This document shows, one piece after another, positions 1 through 6,298 of a stretch of 8,049 nucleotides of DNA. Origin of the DNA: Halobacteriales archaeon QH_10_70_21 (lineage in GTDB: Archaea > Halobacteriota > Halobacteria > Halobacteriales > Haloarculaceae); assembly GCA_003021325.1 (NCBI GenBank), contig PXQM01000013.1:1-8049 (forward strand), given 5' to 3'. Every line of letters begins with the position of its first letter. Within the stretch, counting starts at the first letter, position 1. A model generated the notes under the pieces. It did not search any database. It had not been told where the DNA came from and saw only the letters and a program-made list of their open reading frames with translations. A program made the translations under genes and the position numbers.

Positions 1-1286
1 GCCGAGAGGTCCAGCCCCCGGCTCACGAGCGGGCCGGTCCCGCGCCCCGACACCTTCGTCTCCTCGTCGCTCTTGCGGGCGAAGGCGACGATGGGCATCT
101 CGCGGGAGACGTCGTCGGCGCTCATCGACATCCCGGCGATGATGCCGACGATGGTCTCGCGTATCTCGTCGCCGGCGTCGAACCACTGGAGGTGCTCCTC
201 GGTGGTGACGCCGTGCCCTTCGACCCACTCGATGCCCTCCGAGAGGTTCCGGCGGTGGGTCCGAAGCAGTTCGCGGGCGCGGTCCAGCGCCTCGCCGCGG
301 TCGCCGAGACAGACCGCCAGCCCCACGTCGGCGCGCTCGTAGCGGGCCGTCGCGTTCAGAAGCGTCGAGAACTCGCTCGCGTCCCGCAGCGCCGTTCCGA
401 CGGCCTCCTCCTTGAGCACGTAGGTCGTGCCGATGAGGCGGTCAATCTTGAACGCCGGGACGCCGCGGGCGACGGCGTGCTGGACGAGGGCGCTGGCGAC
501 GGACTGCTTCTCGTCGTCGGTGAGGTCGACCCAGCGCTTCCACTCGCCGTTCGCCCGGCAGTCGACCGCCAGGTCGTCGAGGAACGAGACGGCACCGCGC
601 TCGTCGTTCGTGATGCCCGGAATCCGGACGTCGGAGGCGTACTCGAGCAGTTTCGGCAGCGGCCGCGTCTGCTTGCCGTACACCGAGAGGTCCTTCGTCT
701 CCGCGAGGACGCCCGCGTCGACGCCCTCCGCGACGATGCTGGCGTTCGCGCCGTGCAGCTTCCCGCCGCTGGCCTGCATGTCGCCGACGGCGCCGACCAC
801 GGCCAGCGCCGCCAGGTCGCGGTTCCCGAGCCGTCCGTCGGGGCCGCGCGCCGCCAGCGCCCGCGCGAGGACGTACGCTGCGCCGGCGCCGGAAAGCTCC
901 GAGGCGCCGTCGATGCCCTCCAGCAGCGGATTGAGGTGGAACTCGGTGTCGGCGTCGGCCGGCTGGTGGTGGTCGGCGACCACCGGCGTGAACCCGGCCG
1001 CCGACTCGTGGTCGGCGATGATGTCCAGCTGGCCGCTGCCGAAGTCCGTGAACAGCACGGTGTCGTACCCGCGTGTGGCGATGCCGGCGATGGCGTCGGC
1101 GTCGAGCTGTTTCTCGAAGACGGTCTCGAAGGGTATCCCCGCCCGCCGCAGCGCCGTCGCGGCGACGGCGGCGCTGGTCAGGCCGTCGGCGTCGATGTGG
1201 GAGGCTAGCAGCACGCGGTCGGCGTCGAGGAGCGCGTCCGCACACGCCCTCGCGCGCGCCTCGAGTGCCGGGACCGGAGCGTCCAT
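1..1286 (-). CDS. DHH-family RecJ/GAN-like single-strand exonuclease (C-terminus beyond window)
   Basis: The frame stays open for 428 codons from the ATG at 1286 down to the left edge, so the C-terminus is missing. All phosphoesterase motifs of the DHH superfamily are visible: HIDADG (residues 30-35, metal-binding motif I), DFGSG (81-85), DHHQP (105-109, the name-giving DHH) and GAVGDMQ (165-171). Near the cut end, SGRGTG (413-418) is where the DHHA1 substrate-binding domain has its glycine-rich motif. Known members degrade single-stranded DNA or RNA 5' to 3' with Mn or Mg; archaeal relatives include GAN, which binds the GINS replication complex. The HIDADG/DFGSG/DHHQP set resembles that group, but replication or repair versus RNA turnover cannot be settled here. 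All metal ligands are present, so an active nuclease is expected. The start is supported by a TATA box placed for a leaderless transcript. The gene lies 63 bp after hemD on the same strand but has its own promoter. Confidence 0.9.
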   Translation of the reverse strand, partial: MDAPVPALEARARACADALLDADRVLLASHIDADGLTSAAVAATALRRAGIPFETVFEKQLDADAIAGIATRGYDTVLFTDFGSGQLDIIADHESAAGFTPVVADHHQPADADTEFHLNPLLEGIDGASELSGAGAAYVLARALAARGPDGRLGNRDLAALAVVGAVGDMQASGGKLHGANASIVAEGVDAGVLAETKDLSVYGKQTRPLPKLLEYASDVRIPGITNDERGAVSFLDDLAVDCRANGEWKRWVDLTDDEKQSVASALVQHAVARGVPAFKIDRLIGTTYVLKEEAVGTALRDASEFSTLLNATARYERADVGLAVCLGDRGEALDRARELLRTHRRNLSEGIEWVEGHGVTTEEHLQWFDAGDEIRETIVGIIAGMSMSADDVSREMPIVAFARKSDEETKVSGRGTGPLVSRGLDLS

Positions 1287-1311
1287 CGGGCGTAGGTTGC
1301 GCGGCTTCGCG

Positions 1312-1317
1312 TATAAA
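1312..1317 (-). promoter_or_regulatory. TATA box of the DHH nuclease gene
   Basis: On the minus strand the gap after hemD reads GGTTTATACGC. The TTTATA core is centred about 28 bases upstream of the ATG at 1286. This is the usual archaeal spacing for transcription starting at or next to the start codon, so a leaderless mRNA is inferred. It is the clearest promoter in the window and separates this gene from the tetrapyrrole operon. Confidence 0.65.
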
Positions 1318-1349
1318 CCGTTGGTCGGCGGGGCGACGTGCGCCCGGCC

Positions 1350-2069
1350 TCAGAGCCGGTCGACCACGGACGCGGCGAGCGCCTCGAACTCGGCCGCCCC
1401 GGGCACGACGTCGACGTCGATGCCGCACGCCTCGGCGCGCTCGCGGGTCGGCTCGCCGATGGCGCCGACGACGGCGCGGTTCAGCCCTTCGAGGGCGCCC
1501 GCCCGGACGCCGCGCTCCGCTGCCGCCTCGAGGAAGTGCTCGACGGTCAGCGAGGAGGTGAAACAGGCGCCGTCGAGCCGCCCCGCCGCCGCCGCCGCCG
1601 CCGACTCGCCCGCCCCCGCGGGCCGAACCAGCCGGTAGAGGACCGTCTCGTGGACGTACGCGCCGGCGCCGTTCAGCCCGTCGGTCAGCACCGCCGACCC
1701 ATGGTCCGAGCGGGCGACCTCGACCCGCCGGCCGGCGACATCGCCGGCGAGCTCCGCGACCAGCCCGCTCGAGGAGTACTCCGCCGGGACGCGGTCGACG
1801 CGGTAGCCGTTCGCCTCCAGCGCCCCGGCGGTCGCGGTCCCGATGGCAACGACCTCGCCGCCCGGCGCCCAGCCGGTTTCGCGGGCCAGCTCGACGCCGG
1901 TCTTGCTCGTCAGCACCGTGTAGGCGGCGTCCTCGCGGGGCGCCGCGCCGGTCGGCTCGACGGGGAGCATCGGGTCCGAGAACGGCTCGACGCCCAGCTC
2001 GCGCAGGGCGTCGGCCGCCTCGGCGGCCCGCTCGTCGTCCGGCCGGAAGAACGCGACCGTCTCAGCCAT
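1350..2069 (-). CDS. hemD: Uroporphyrinogen-III synthase
   Basis: Converts linear hydroxymethylbilane to uroporphyrinogen III by inverting ring D and closing the macrocycle; cytosolic. The 239-residue product is in the usual range for this poorly conserved family. Recognisable HemD features in order: VAFFRPDDERAAEAADAL (residues 5-22), LTSKTGVEL (53-61), AIGTATAGAL (75-84), SSSGLVAEL (99-107), FTSSLTVEHFLEA (170-182) and VGAIGEPTRERAEACGI (201-217). These are spread over the two Rossmann-like halves of the fold. Position as last gene of hemC - methyltransferase - hemD fits strongly, since it uses the HemC product and feeds the methyltransferase. It begins 57 bp after the methyltransferase stop; no convincing TATA box lies at the right distance, so co-transcription is likely. 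A purine run with AAGGCGG just before the ATG is a weak ribosome-binding site at best. A short alanine tract (157-162) probably lies in a surface linker. Confidence 0.88.
   Translation of the reverse strand: MAETVAFFRPDDERAAEAADALRELGVEPFSDPMLPVEPTGAAPREDAAYTVLTSKTGVELARETGWAPGGEVVAIGTATAGALEANGYRVDRVPAEYSSSGLVAELAGDVAGRRVEVARSDHGSAVLTDGLNGAGAYVHETVLYRLVRPAGAGESAAAAAAGRLDGACFTSSLTVEHFLEAAAERGVRAGALEGLNRAVVGAIGEPTRERAEACGIDVDVVPGAAEFEALAASVVDRL
1585..1602. repeat. (GCC)6 trinucleotide tract inside hemD
   Basis: Six tandem GCC units on the plus strand are read on the minus strand as GCG codons, giving six alanines at residues 157-162 of HemD. It is a coding microsatellite in a probable loop, with no sign of a regulatory role. 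Confidence 0.8.
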
Positions 2070-2126
2070 CCGCCTTCGGACCCCCCGTCACCGCACGCGA
2101 GCCCATTTCGTATCGTGGCATCCGGT

Positions 2127-2897
2127 TTACGCCCCCGTCTCGTCGCCGGGTCCGTTCTCCAGGAACGCCTTCACGCGCTCTCTCGTGGCCGCTACGTCCC
2201 CGATGACGGTTATCGCCGGCGGCTCGATGTCCTCGCGGTCGCGGACGTCGACGATGGTCTCCAGCGTTCCGGTGGCGACCTGCTGGTCCGGCCAGGTCGC
2301 GCGCTCGATCAGCGCGACCGGCGTGTCGGGGTCACGCCCGGCGTCGAGCAGTTCGCCGGTGTAGGCCGGCAGTTTGCCGACGCCCATCAGGACGACGAGC
2401 GTCCCGCCGGTGTCGGCGAGGGCGTGCCAGTCGATGGCCGACTCCTCCTTCGTCGGGTCCTCGTGGCCGGTCACGAACGAGACCGAGGAGGTGTGGTCCC
2501 GGTGGGTGACCGGGATGCCGGCCACGCCCGCGCCGGCGATGGCGCTCGTGACGCCAGGTACGTACTCGAAGGGAACGCCGTTGGCCGCGAGATGTCCGGC
2601 CTCCTCGCCGCCGCGGCCGAAGACGAACGGGTCGCCGCCCTTGAGCCGGACGACCGTCTTCCCAGCCTCCGCCAGCTCGACGAGCCGCCGGTTGGTGTAC
2701 TCCTGGGGCGTCCACTCGCCGCCGGCGCGCTTGCCGACGTCCTCGCGCTTGGCCTGCGGGATGGAGTCGAGAATCTCCGGCCCCGGGAGCTTGTCGTGCA
2801 GGACGACGTCGGCCTCGTCGATGAGCCGCCGGGCCTTCACCGTCAGCAGCTCGGGGTCGCCCGGGCCGCTGCCGACGAGGTACACCGTGCCGGTCAT
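2127..2897 (-). CDS. cobA: Uroporphyrinogen-III C-methyltransferase (SUMT)
   Basis: Transfers two methyl groups from S-adenosylmethionine to C2 and C7 of uroporphyrinogen III, giving precorrin-2, the branch point for siroheme, cobalamin and, in archaea, siroheme-derived heme. The 256-residue protein is a typical single-domain tetrapyrrole methylase. It shows VYLVGSGPGDPELLTVKA (residues 5-22, signature 1), VVLHDKL (31-37), VVRLKGGDPFVFGRGGEE (82-99, signature 2) and VPGVTSAIAGAGVAGIPVTHR (113-133). The run to the end (LVVLMGVGKL, TPVALIERAT, PPAITVIGDV) is also typical. There is no CysG-type dehydrogenase/ferrochelatase domain, so another gene must convert precorrin-2 to siroheme. Its ATG overlaps the hemC stop as ATGA, implying translational coupling. 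The stop is TAA. Confidence 0.95.
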   Translation of the reverse strand: MTGTVYLVGSGPGDPELLTVKARRLIDEADVVLHDKLPGPEILDSIPQAKREDVGKRAGGEWTPQEYTNRRLVELAEAGKTVVRLKGGDPFVFGRGGEEAGHLAANGVPFEYVPGVTSAIAGAGVAGIPVTHRDHTSSVSFVTGHEDPTKEESAIDWHALADTGGTLVVLMGVGKLPAYTGELLDAGRDPDTPVALIERATWPDQQVATGTLETIVDVRDREDIEPPAITVIGDVAATRERVKAFLENGPGDETGA

Positions 2898-3799
2898 TCG
2901 CCGACCTCCCTGCGGGCCCGCTGGATGAGGGCCGCCGCCCCCTCGTCGGCCAGCTCCTCGGCGAACTCGCGGGCGGCCTCCGGGTGACGGTCGACGGGGA
3001 GGTCGCGGGTCGCCGCCACCTCCTCGGTGCCGTCCTGCGAGAGGACGCGAACCCGCGTGTGGACGTACTCGCCCCGGATGATGGCGTGGATGCCGACCGG
3101 CGCGACGCAGCCGCCGCCGAGCGTCTCCAGCACCGTCCGCTCGACGGTTGTCGCCACGCGGGTCCGCGGGTGGTCGAGCTCGTGCCGGAGGGCGTCGACC
3201 ACGTCGTCGTCGCGGGCCGTCACCGCGATGGCGCCCTGCCCGGGCGCCGGGACCAGCGGGGGGTCGAGCCGCTGGAACTCGAGGATCGCGAGCAGGTCGA
3301 TACGCTCGAGCCCGGCCTCCGCGAGGACGATGGCGTCGAAGGCGATGTCGACCTCCCGGCCCAGCGCCCGCCGCTCCAGCTCCGCCGGCCGGGCGGAAAG
3401 CAGCTGTGCCTTCCGGCGGAGGCTCGAGGTGCCGACCGTCGCGCCCTCCGGAAGCTCCGAGAGGTCGGCGCCGCCGGGCGTCAGGAGGACATCGCCGGCC
3501 GGCGCCCGCTCGGGAACGCCCCCGACGACCAGCTCCTCGGGGAACTCCGTCGGCATGTCCTTCATCGAGTGGACCGCCGCGTCGACCTCCCTCTCGATGA
3601 CCCTCTCGTCGAGGCTGCGGACGAACGCGCCGGTCGTGCCGAGGCGGTGGATGAGCTCGTCGCGGACGCTGTCGCCGGTCGTCTCCACCTCCACGAGCTC
3701 GACCTCCCGGCGCCGGCTCTCGAGCGCCCGGGCGACACGCTGGGTCTGCCGCAACGCGAGATCGGACCCTCGCGTCGCCAGCCGAATCGTCTCCGTCAT
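2894..3799 (-). CDS. hemC: Hydroxymethylbilane synthase (porphobilinogen deaminase) with an internal gap
   Basis: Joins four porphobilinogens into hydroxymethylbilane on a covalent dipyrromethane cofactor; first gene of the tetrapyrrole operon. Family hallmarks in the 301 residues: LATRGSDLALRQTQ (7-20), the active-site HSMKDMPTE (77-85; D81 matches the catalytic Asp), GTSSLRRKAQLL (123-134), DAIVLAEAGLERI (155-167), PAPGQGAIAVTAR (184-196) and GGGCVAPVGIHA (228-239; C231 anchors the cofactor). However, the RGNVGTR-type segment that should follow SSLRR..RP is absent: residue 138 (P) runs straight into AELERRALGREVD, which in haloarchaeal homologues as I recall them comes after a long insert. 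The two cofactor-binding arginines of that segment are therefore missing. The frame is intact, so it is annotated as a gene; activity is uncertain. Its TGA lies in the ATGA overlap with the methyltransferase. Confidence 0.92.
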   Translation of the reverse strand: MTETIRLATRGSDLALRQTQRVARALESRRREVELVEVETTGDSVRDELIHRLGTTGAFVRSLDERVIEREVDAAVHSMKDMPTEFPEELVVGGVPERAPAGDVLLTPGGADLSELPEGATVGTSSLRRKAQLLSARPAELERRALGREVDIAFDAIVLAEAGLERIDLLAILEFQRLDPPLVPAPGQGAIAVTARDDDVVDALRHELDHPRTRVATTVERTVLETLGGGCVAPVGIHAIIRGEYVHTRVRVLSQDGTEEVAATRDLPVDRHPEAAREFAEELADEGAAALIQRARREVGE

Positions 3800-3822
3800 A
3801 CCCGATGGTGGGCGGCGGCGGT

Positions 3823-3828
3823 TGAAAC
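3823..3828 (-). promoter_or_regulatory. hemC: Weak candidate TATA element of the hemC operon
   Basis: On the minus strand the bases upstream of hemC read GGGGGTTTCAACCGCC. TTTCAA is the only non-GC-rich hexamer near the expected position, about 27 bases before the ATG at 3799, and would again give a leaderless mRNA. It matches the TATA consensus poorly, so this is inferred mainly from position. Confidence 0.35.
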
Positions 3829-3987
3829 CCCCTTCGTCTCCGTCGAGCAGCCCACTCGGGACGGCCCGGGCGATACGAAGCCGACTCCGAGCGCTCCGGC
3901 GACGCGAGTCCCCCGGGACGCCGGCCCCGGGCGGAAGCCGGCGCGGACGTGGCTACCGAAGCGGCGAGAACGGTGTCAGGCGCGCCC
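3829..3987. other. GC-rich spacer between hemC and the HTH regulator gene
   Basis: The 188-bp gap at 3800-3987 separates two genes on the same strand. Beyond the weak hemC promoter element I see no credible small gene, RNA gene, T-tract terminator or long inverted repeat. Several GC-rich short repeats (GCCGGC twice, GACTC/GAGTC) are within chance at this composition. Confidence 0.5.
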
Positions 3988-4941
3988 TCAGGCCCGGGCC
4001 CGCTCGCGGATGAGGTTCTCCAGCTCCTCGGCGTCGTCGATCTCCTCCATCTCCTCGCGCTCGATGAGCGCGGTGTCCTCGACGGAGTCCTGGCGGGCGC
4101 GTTCGACGACGTACACCGACCGGGTGCGGGTGACCTGGCCGACGGAGGACATGATGCGGGCGCGCTTCTCGGCGGTGCGGTTGAACTCGGAGTGGCCGGT
4201 GAGCACCTTCTGGTCGCCCTTCTCGTCCTCGCTGACGGCCTTGAACGGCGCCCGCATCGTCGGGTGGACGTTGAAGCCGACCCGCGTGAGCACCGTTATC
4301 AGGTGGGCGTCGTCGGGGTCGGCCTCCGGTTCGTCGGGGTCCTCGACGTCGTCACGGACGTCCTCGGCGCCCTCGAGCACGCTCACCGGGCTGGCCAGCG
4401 GCTGGCCGAATATCTCCTCGAGCTCGGCGGCGACGTCGACGCTGGCGTTCATCCCGTCCTCGTACTTCGAGACGGTGCGCCGGGAGACGCCGAGTTCGTT
4501 CGCGAGCTTGCCGAGCGACCACTCCCGCTCGTCGCGGGCGTCCGACAGCAGGTCGCCGTCGATGTTGACGTACAGGCCACCCGGCGCGGCGTAGATGAGC
4601 GGCGGCACCTTCTCGATGAACAGGTCCATCGCGGTGTCCGGCGACAGCACCGGAACGCCGTGTCTGAAGTAGACGACGCCCGGCTTGAGGTCCTCGTTCC
4701 TAGTCCGGAGGCCGACGACGAGCGGCGTCGCCTCGAGGTACTCGCCGAGGCGGCGCATCTCGGCGCCGGTGTAGCCGTCGAAGGCGTCGATGTTGGCCAG
4801 CACCTTCAACAGCACCACGTCGTCCCCGCGACGGGCGGCGATGTCGAAGCTCTTCGGACGGATCGCACACCGGTCGCTCACCGTAAAGCCCGCGTCCTCG
4901 AGCATCGTGGTGACATTGCCGACCAGTGCGGACCGGGACAT
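3988..4941 (-). CDS. Archaeal XRE-type HTH transcriptional regulator (COG1395-like)
   Basis: The 317-residue protein matches the conserved archaeal family usually called putative HTH-type transcriptional regulatory protein. The N-terminal domain (1-135) holds the family's recognisable stretches [17 protein letters not shown] (23-39), [20 protein letters not shown] (61-80) and [18 protein letters not shown] (113-130). A Cro/CI-type helix-turn-helix follows at about 139-180, with [20 protein letters not shown] (141-160) covering the helices. After an acidic Asp/Glu/Pro linker (about 190-211) comes a C-terminal domain with [20 protein letters not shown] (217-236) and TGHSEF (248-253). The regulator's targets are not known to me. 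The ATG at 4941 is chosen because this N-terminus resembles relatives as I recall them and a TTTAAC box sits at leaderless spacing. It diverges from tiaS and lies upstream of the hemC operon on the same strand, but the 188-bp gap argues against one transcript. Confidence 0.88.
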   Translation of the reverse strand: MSRSALVGNVTTMLEDAGFTVSDRCAIRPKSFDIAARRGDDVVLLKVLANIDAFDGYTGAEMRRLGEYLEATPLVVGLRTRNEDLKPGVVYFRHGVPVLSPDTAMDLFIEKVPPLIYAAPGGLYVNIDGDLLSDARDEREWSLGKLANELGVSRRTVSKYEDGMNASVDVAAELEEIFGQPLASPVSVLEGAEDVRDDVEDPDEPEADPDDAHLITVLTRVGFNVHPTMRAPFKAVSEDEKGDQKVLTGHSEFNRTAEKRARIMSSVGQVTRTRSVYVVERARQDSVEDTALIEREEMEEIDDAEELENLIRERARA

Positions 4942-4946
4942 AGACG

Positions 4947-4953
4947 TATATAA
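4947..4953. promoter_or_regulatory. TATATAA element in the divergent HTH/tiaS promoter region
   Basis: TATATAA on the plus strand (TTATATA on the minus strand) starts only six bases upstream of the regulator's ATG. On the minus strand it would place transcription inside the regulator, near 4924. On the plus strand it would start a message near 4976 with a leader of about 90 bases before tiaS. It is the best TATA match by sequence in this gap but awkwardly placed for both annotated starts. Confidence 0.4.
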
Positions 4954-4964
4954 TCGTTTCCCCC

Positions 4965-4970
4965 GTTAAA
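4965..4970 (-). promoter_or_regulatory. TATA-like box of the HTH regulator gene
   Basis: On the minus strand CATTTAACGG places TTTAAC about 26 bases upstream of the regulator's ATG at 4941, matching leaderless archaeal spacing. This supports that ATG as the start codon. Confidence 0.5.
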
Positions 4971-4980
4971 TGTGTTTCCC

Positions 4981-4998
4981 CGGCACACACCGGTGCCG
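4981..4998. repeat. Inverted repeat CGGCAC-N6-GTGCCG between divergent genes
   Basis: Two perfect 6-base half-sites are separated by 6 bases, with the perfect palindrome CACCGGTG (4988-4995) overlapping. It lies just upstream of the regulator's TTTAAC box and about 70 bases before tiaS, a place where an operator for a dimeric regulator would fit. No other copy was noticed, and palindromes arise easily at this GC content. Confidence 0.35.
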
Positions 4999-5040
4999 TC
5001 TTGCGGTTGCGACGGTCCGAGCCGTATCGACCGAAACCCC

Positions 5041-5046
5041 GTTAGG
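5041..5046 (+). promoter_or_regulatory. tiaS: Weak candidate TATA element of tiaS
   Basis: CGAAACCCCGTTAGGG lies upstream of the GTG at 5069. GTTAGG is centred about 26 bases before it, and the preceding CGAAA could act as a purine-rich BRE. The match to a TATA box is poor; the placement is what suggests it. Confidence 0.3.
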
Positions 5047-5068
5047 GCACAGCCTCCTACCGGTTCCC

Positions 5069-6289
5069 GTGACCGTCATCGGCATTGACGACACCGACTC
5101 CCGCGAGCGGGGGATGTGCACGACCTACGTCGCCGACAGAATCGCCCGACAGCTCGGCGATTACGGGGCGGCCGTCGAGCGCGTGTTGCTCGTGCGGTGC
5201 AACCCGGCGGTCGAGCACAAGACCCGGGGGAACGCGGCGCTGGCCGTCCACACCGGTGCCGCGCCGGAACGCGCACGCCGAATCGCGGCCGACATCGTGA
5301 GCGAGGCCGCCGAGACGGCCGACGAGCGGACGAACCCCGCCGCGTTCGCCCGCCGGGCCGTCACCGACCACCACACCCGCGATTCCGCCCACCGGCTGCT
5401 GTCCGAGGTCGGCTACCGCGCCGAGACCTGGAAGAACGGCCGCGGCGTCATCGGCGCCCTGGCGGCCGTCGGCGCCTGGACCGCCTTCGACGACTGGACG
5501 CACGAACACATCGCCTACCGCCGGCCGGAGCGGTGGGGAACCGACCGCGAGGTCGACTTCGAGTCTGTGTTCGCGGCCGCCGACGCACACTATCCGGCGG
5601 TGTGGGACACGGTCGACCGCGGCACCGGAGAGGCGGTCTGCGTCCCACGGACGCCGGGGCCGGTCCTCTACGGGGTCCGGGGCGACGACCCCGACGCCTG
5701 CCAGGCGGCCGCCGACCGCATCGAGGGCGAACCGGTCGCCCGGTCGCGAACCTTCCTCACAAACCAGGGCACCGACGCGCACCTCGTCGACGGGACGATT
5801 GCGGACGTGGAGAACGGCCGCTCCTATCGGCTCGACGGTACCGTCGCGGCGACCCCGGAGACCCGCCGCGGCGGGCACGTCTTCTTCGATCTCTCCGGCA
5901 ACGACGCCGAACTACAGTGCGTGGCGTTCGAGCCGACGAAGCGTTTCCGGGACCGCGTTCGGCGGCTCCGGGGCGGCGACGAGCTCGCCGTCTGTGGCGA
6001 GGTGAAATCGGACACGCTGAAGCTCGAGAAGTTCGCCCTCAGGGCCCGTCGCGAGGTCGAGGCGGTGACGCCGACCTGCCCGGAGTGCGACCGGACGATG
6101 GAGTCCGCAGGACGGGACCAGGGTTACCGGTGCCGCGACTGCGGGACGGCTTCGGACGGCCGGGCCGAACGGCCGCTCGACCGGGACCTGGCCCTCGGCT
6201 GGCACGAGGTTCCGCCGCGCGCCCGGCGACACGTCGCGAAGCCGCTCGTCCGGGGCGGCTTCGACGGGCCGACGCACCCCGAACGGTAG
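5069..6289 (+). CDS. tiaS: tRNA(Ile2) 2-agmatinylcytidine synthetase TiaS
   Basis: Attaches agmatine to C34 of the CAU-anticodon tRNA-Ile using ATP, making agmatidine so that the tRNA reads AUA; it is the archaeal counterpart of bacterial TilS. From the GTG the product is 406 residues, near the family norm of about 420. It opens with VIGIDDTDSRERGMCTTY (3-20), the acidic start of the TiaS kinase-like catalytic domain. LLVRCNPAVEHKTRGNAALAV (40-60), TWKNGRGVIGALAAVGAW (120-137) and FLTNQGTDAHL (229-239) follow. Then come an OB-fold (about 253-325) and a C-terminal zinc ribbon with CPEC (337-340) and CRDC (355-358). The frame extends upstream to an ATG at 4970, but those 33 residues look unlike the family and the conserved protein begins at VTVIGIDD, so GTG 5069 is preferred. 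It diverges from the HTH regulator and converges on the next gene with a 9-bp gap. All zinc ligands are present. Confidence 0.95.
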   Translation: MTVIGIDDTDSRERGMCTTYVADRIARQLGDYGAAVERVLLVRCNPAVEHKTRGNAALAVHTGAAPERARRIAADIVSEAAETADERTNPAAFARRAVTDHHTRDSAHRLLSEVGYRAETWKNGRGVIGALAAVGAWTAFDDWTHEHIAYRRPERWGTDREVDFESVFAAADAHYPAVWDTVDRGTGEAVCVPRTPGPVLYGVRGDDPDACQAAADRIEGEPVARSRTFLTNQGTDAHLVDGTIADVENGRSYRLDGTVAATPETRRGGHVFFDLSGNDAELQCVAFEPTKRFRDRVRRLRGGDELAVCGEVKSDTLKLEKFALRARREVEAVTPTCPECDRTMESAGRDQGYRCRDCGTASDGRAERPLDRDLALGWHEVPPRARRHVAKPLVRGGFDGPTHPER

Positions 6290-6298
6290 CCGACCGGT

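Noticed and set aside
192..1208. Long plus-strand open frame (338 codons) opposite the DHH nuclease gene.
   Set aside because: It is an Arg/Val/Gly-rich antisense shadow in GC-rich DNA with no recognisable motif; the minus-strand frame has all DHH motifs in order.
2103..2113. Possible separate promoter for hemD between it and the methyltransferase.
   Set aside because: The AT-containing stretch is weak and not at leaderless distance from the ATG at 2069; co-transcription is simpler.
1338..2987. Plus-strand open frame of 549 codons across hemD and the methyltransferase.
   Set aside because: It is antisense to two clearly recognisable enzymes and spans the gap between them, with biased, low-complexity composition; a GC-driven artefact.
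2984..4594. Plus-strand open frame of 536 codons opposite hemC and the HTH gene.
   Set aside because: It crosses an intergenic gap and turns Ser/Arg-rich at its end; no family resemblance.
4970..5068. 33-residue N-terminal extension of TiaS from an ATG at 4970.
   Set aside because: The family begins at VTVIGIDDTDS; the extension has no similarity to it and overlaps the promoter elements.
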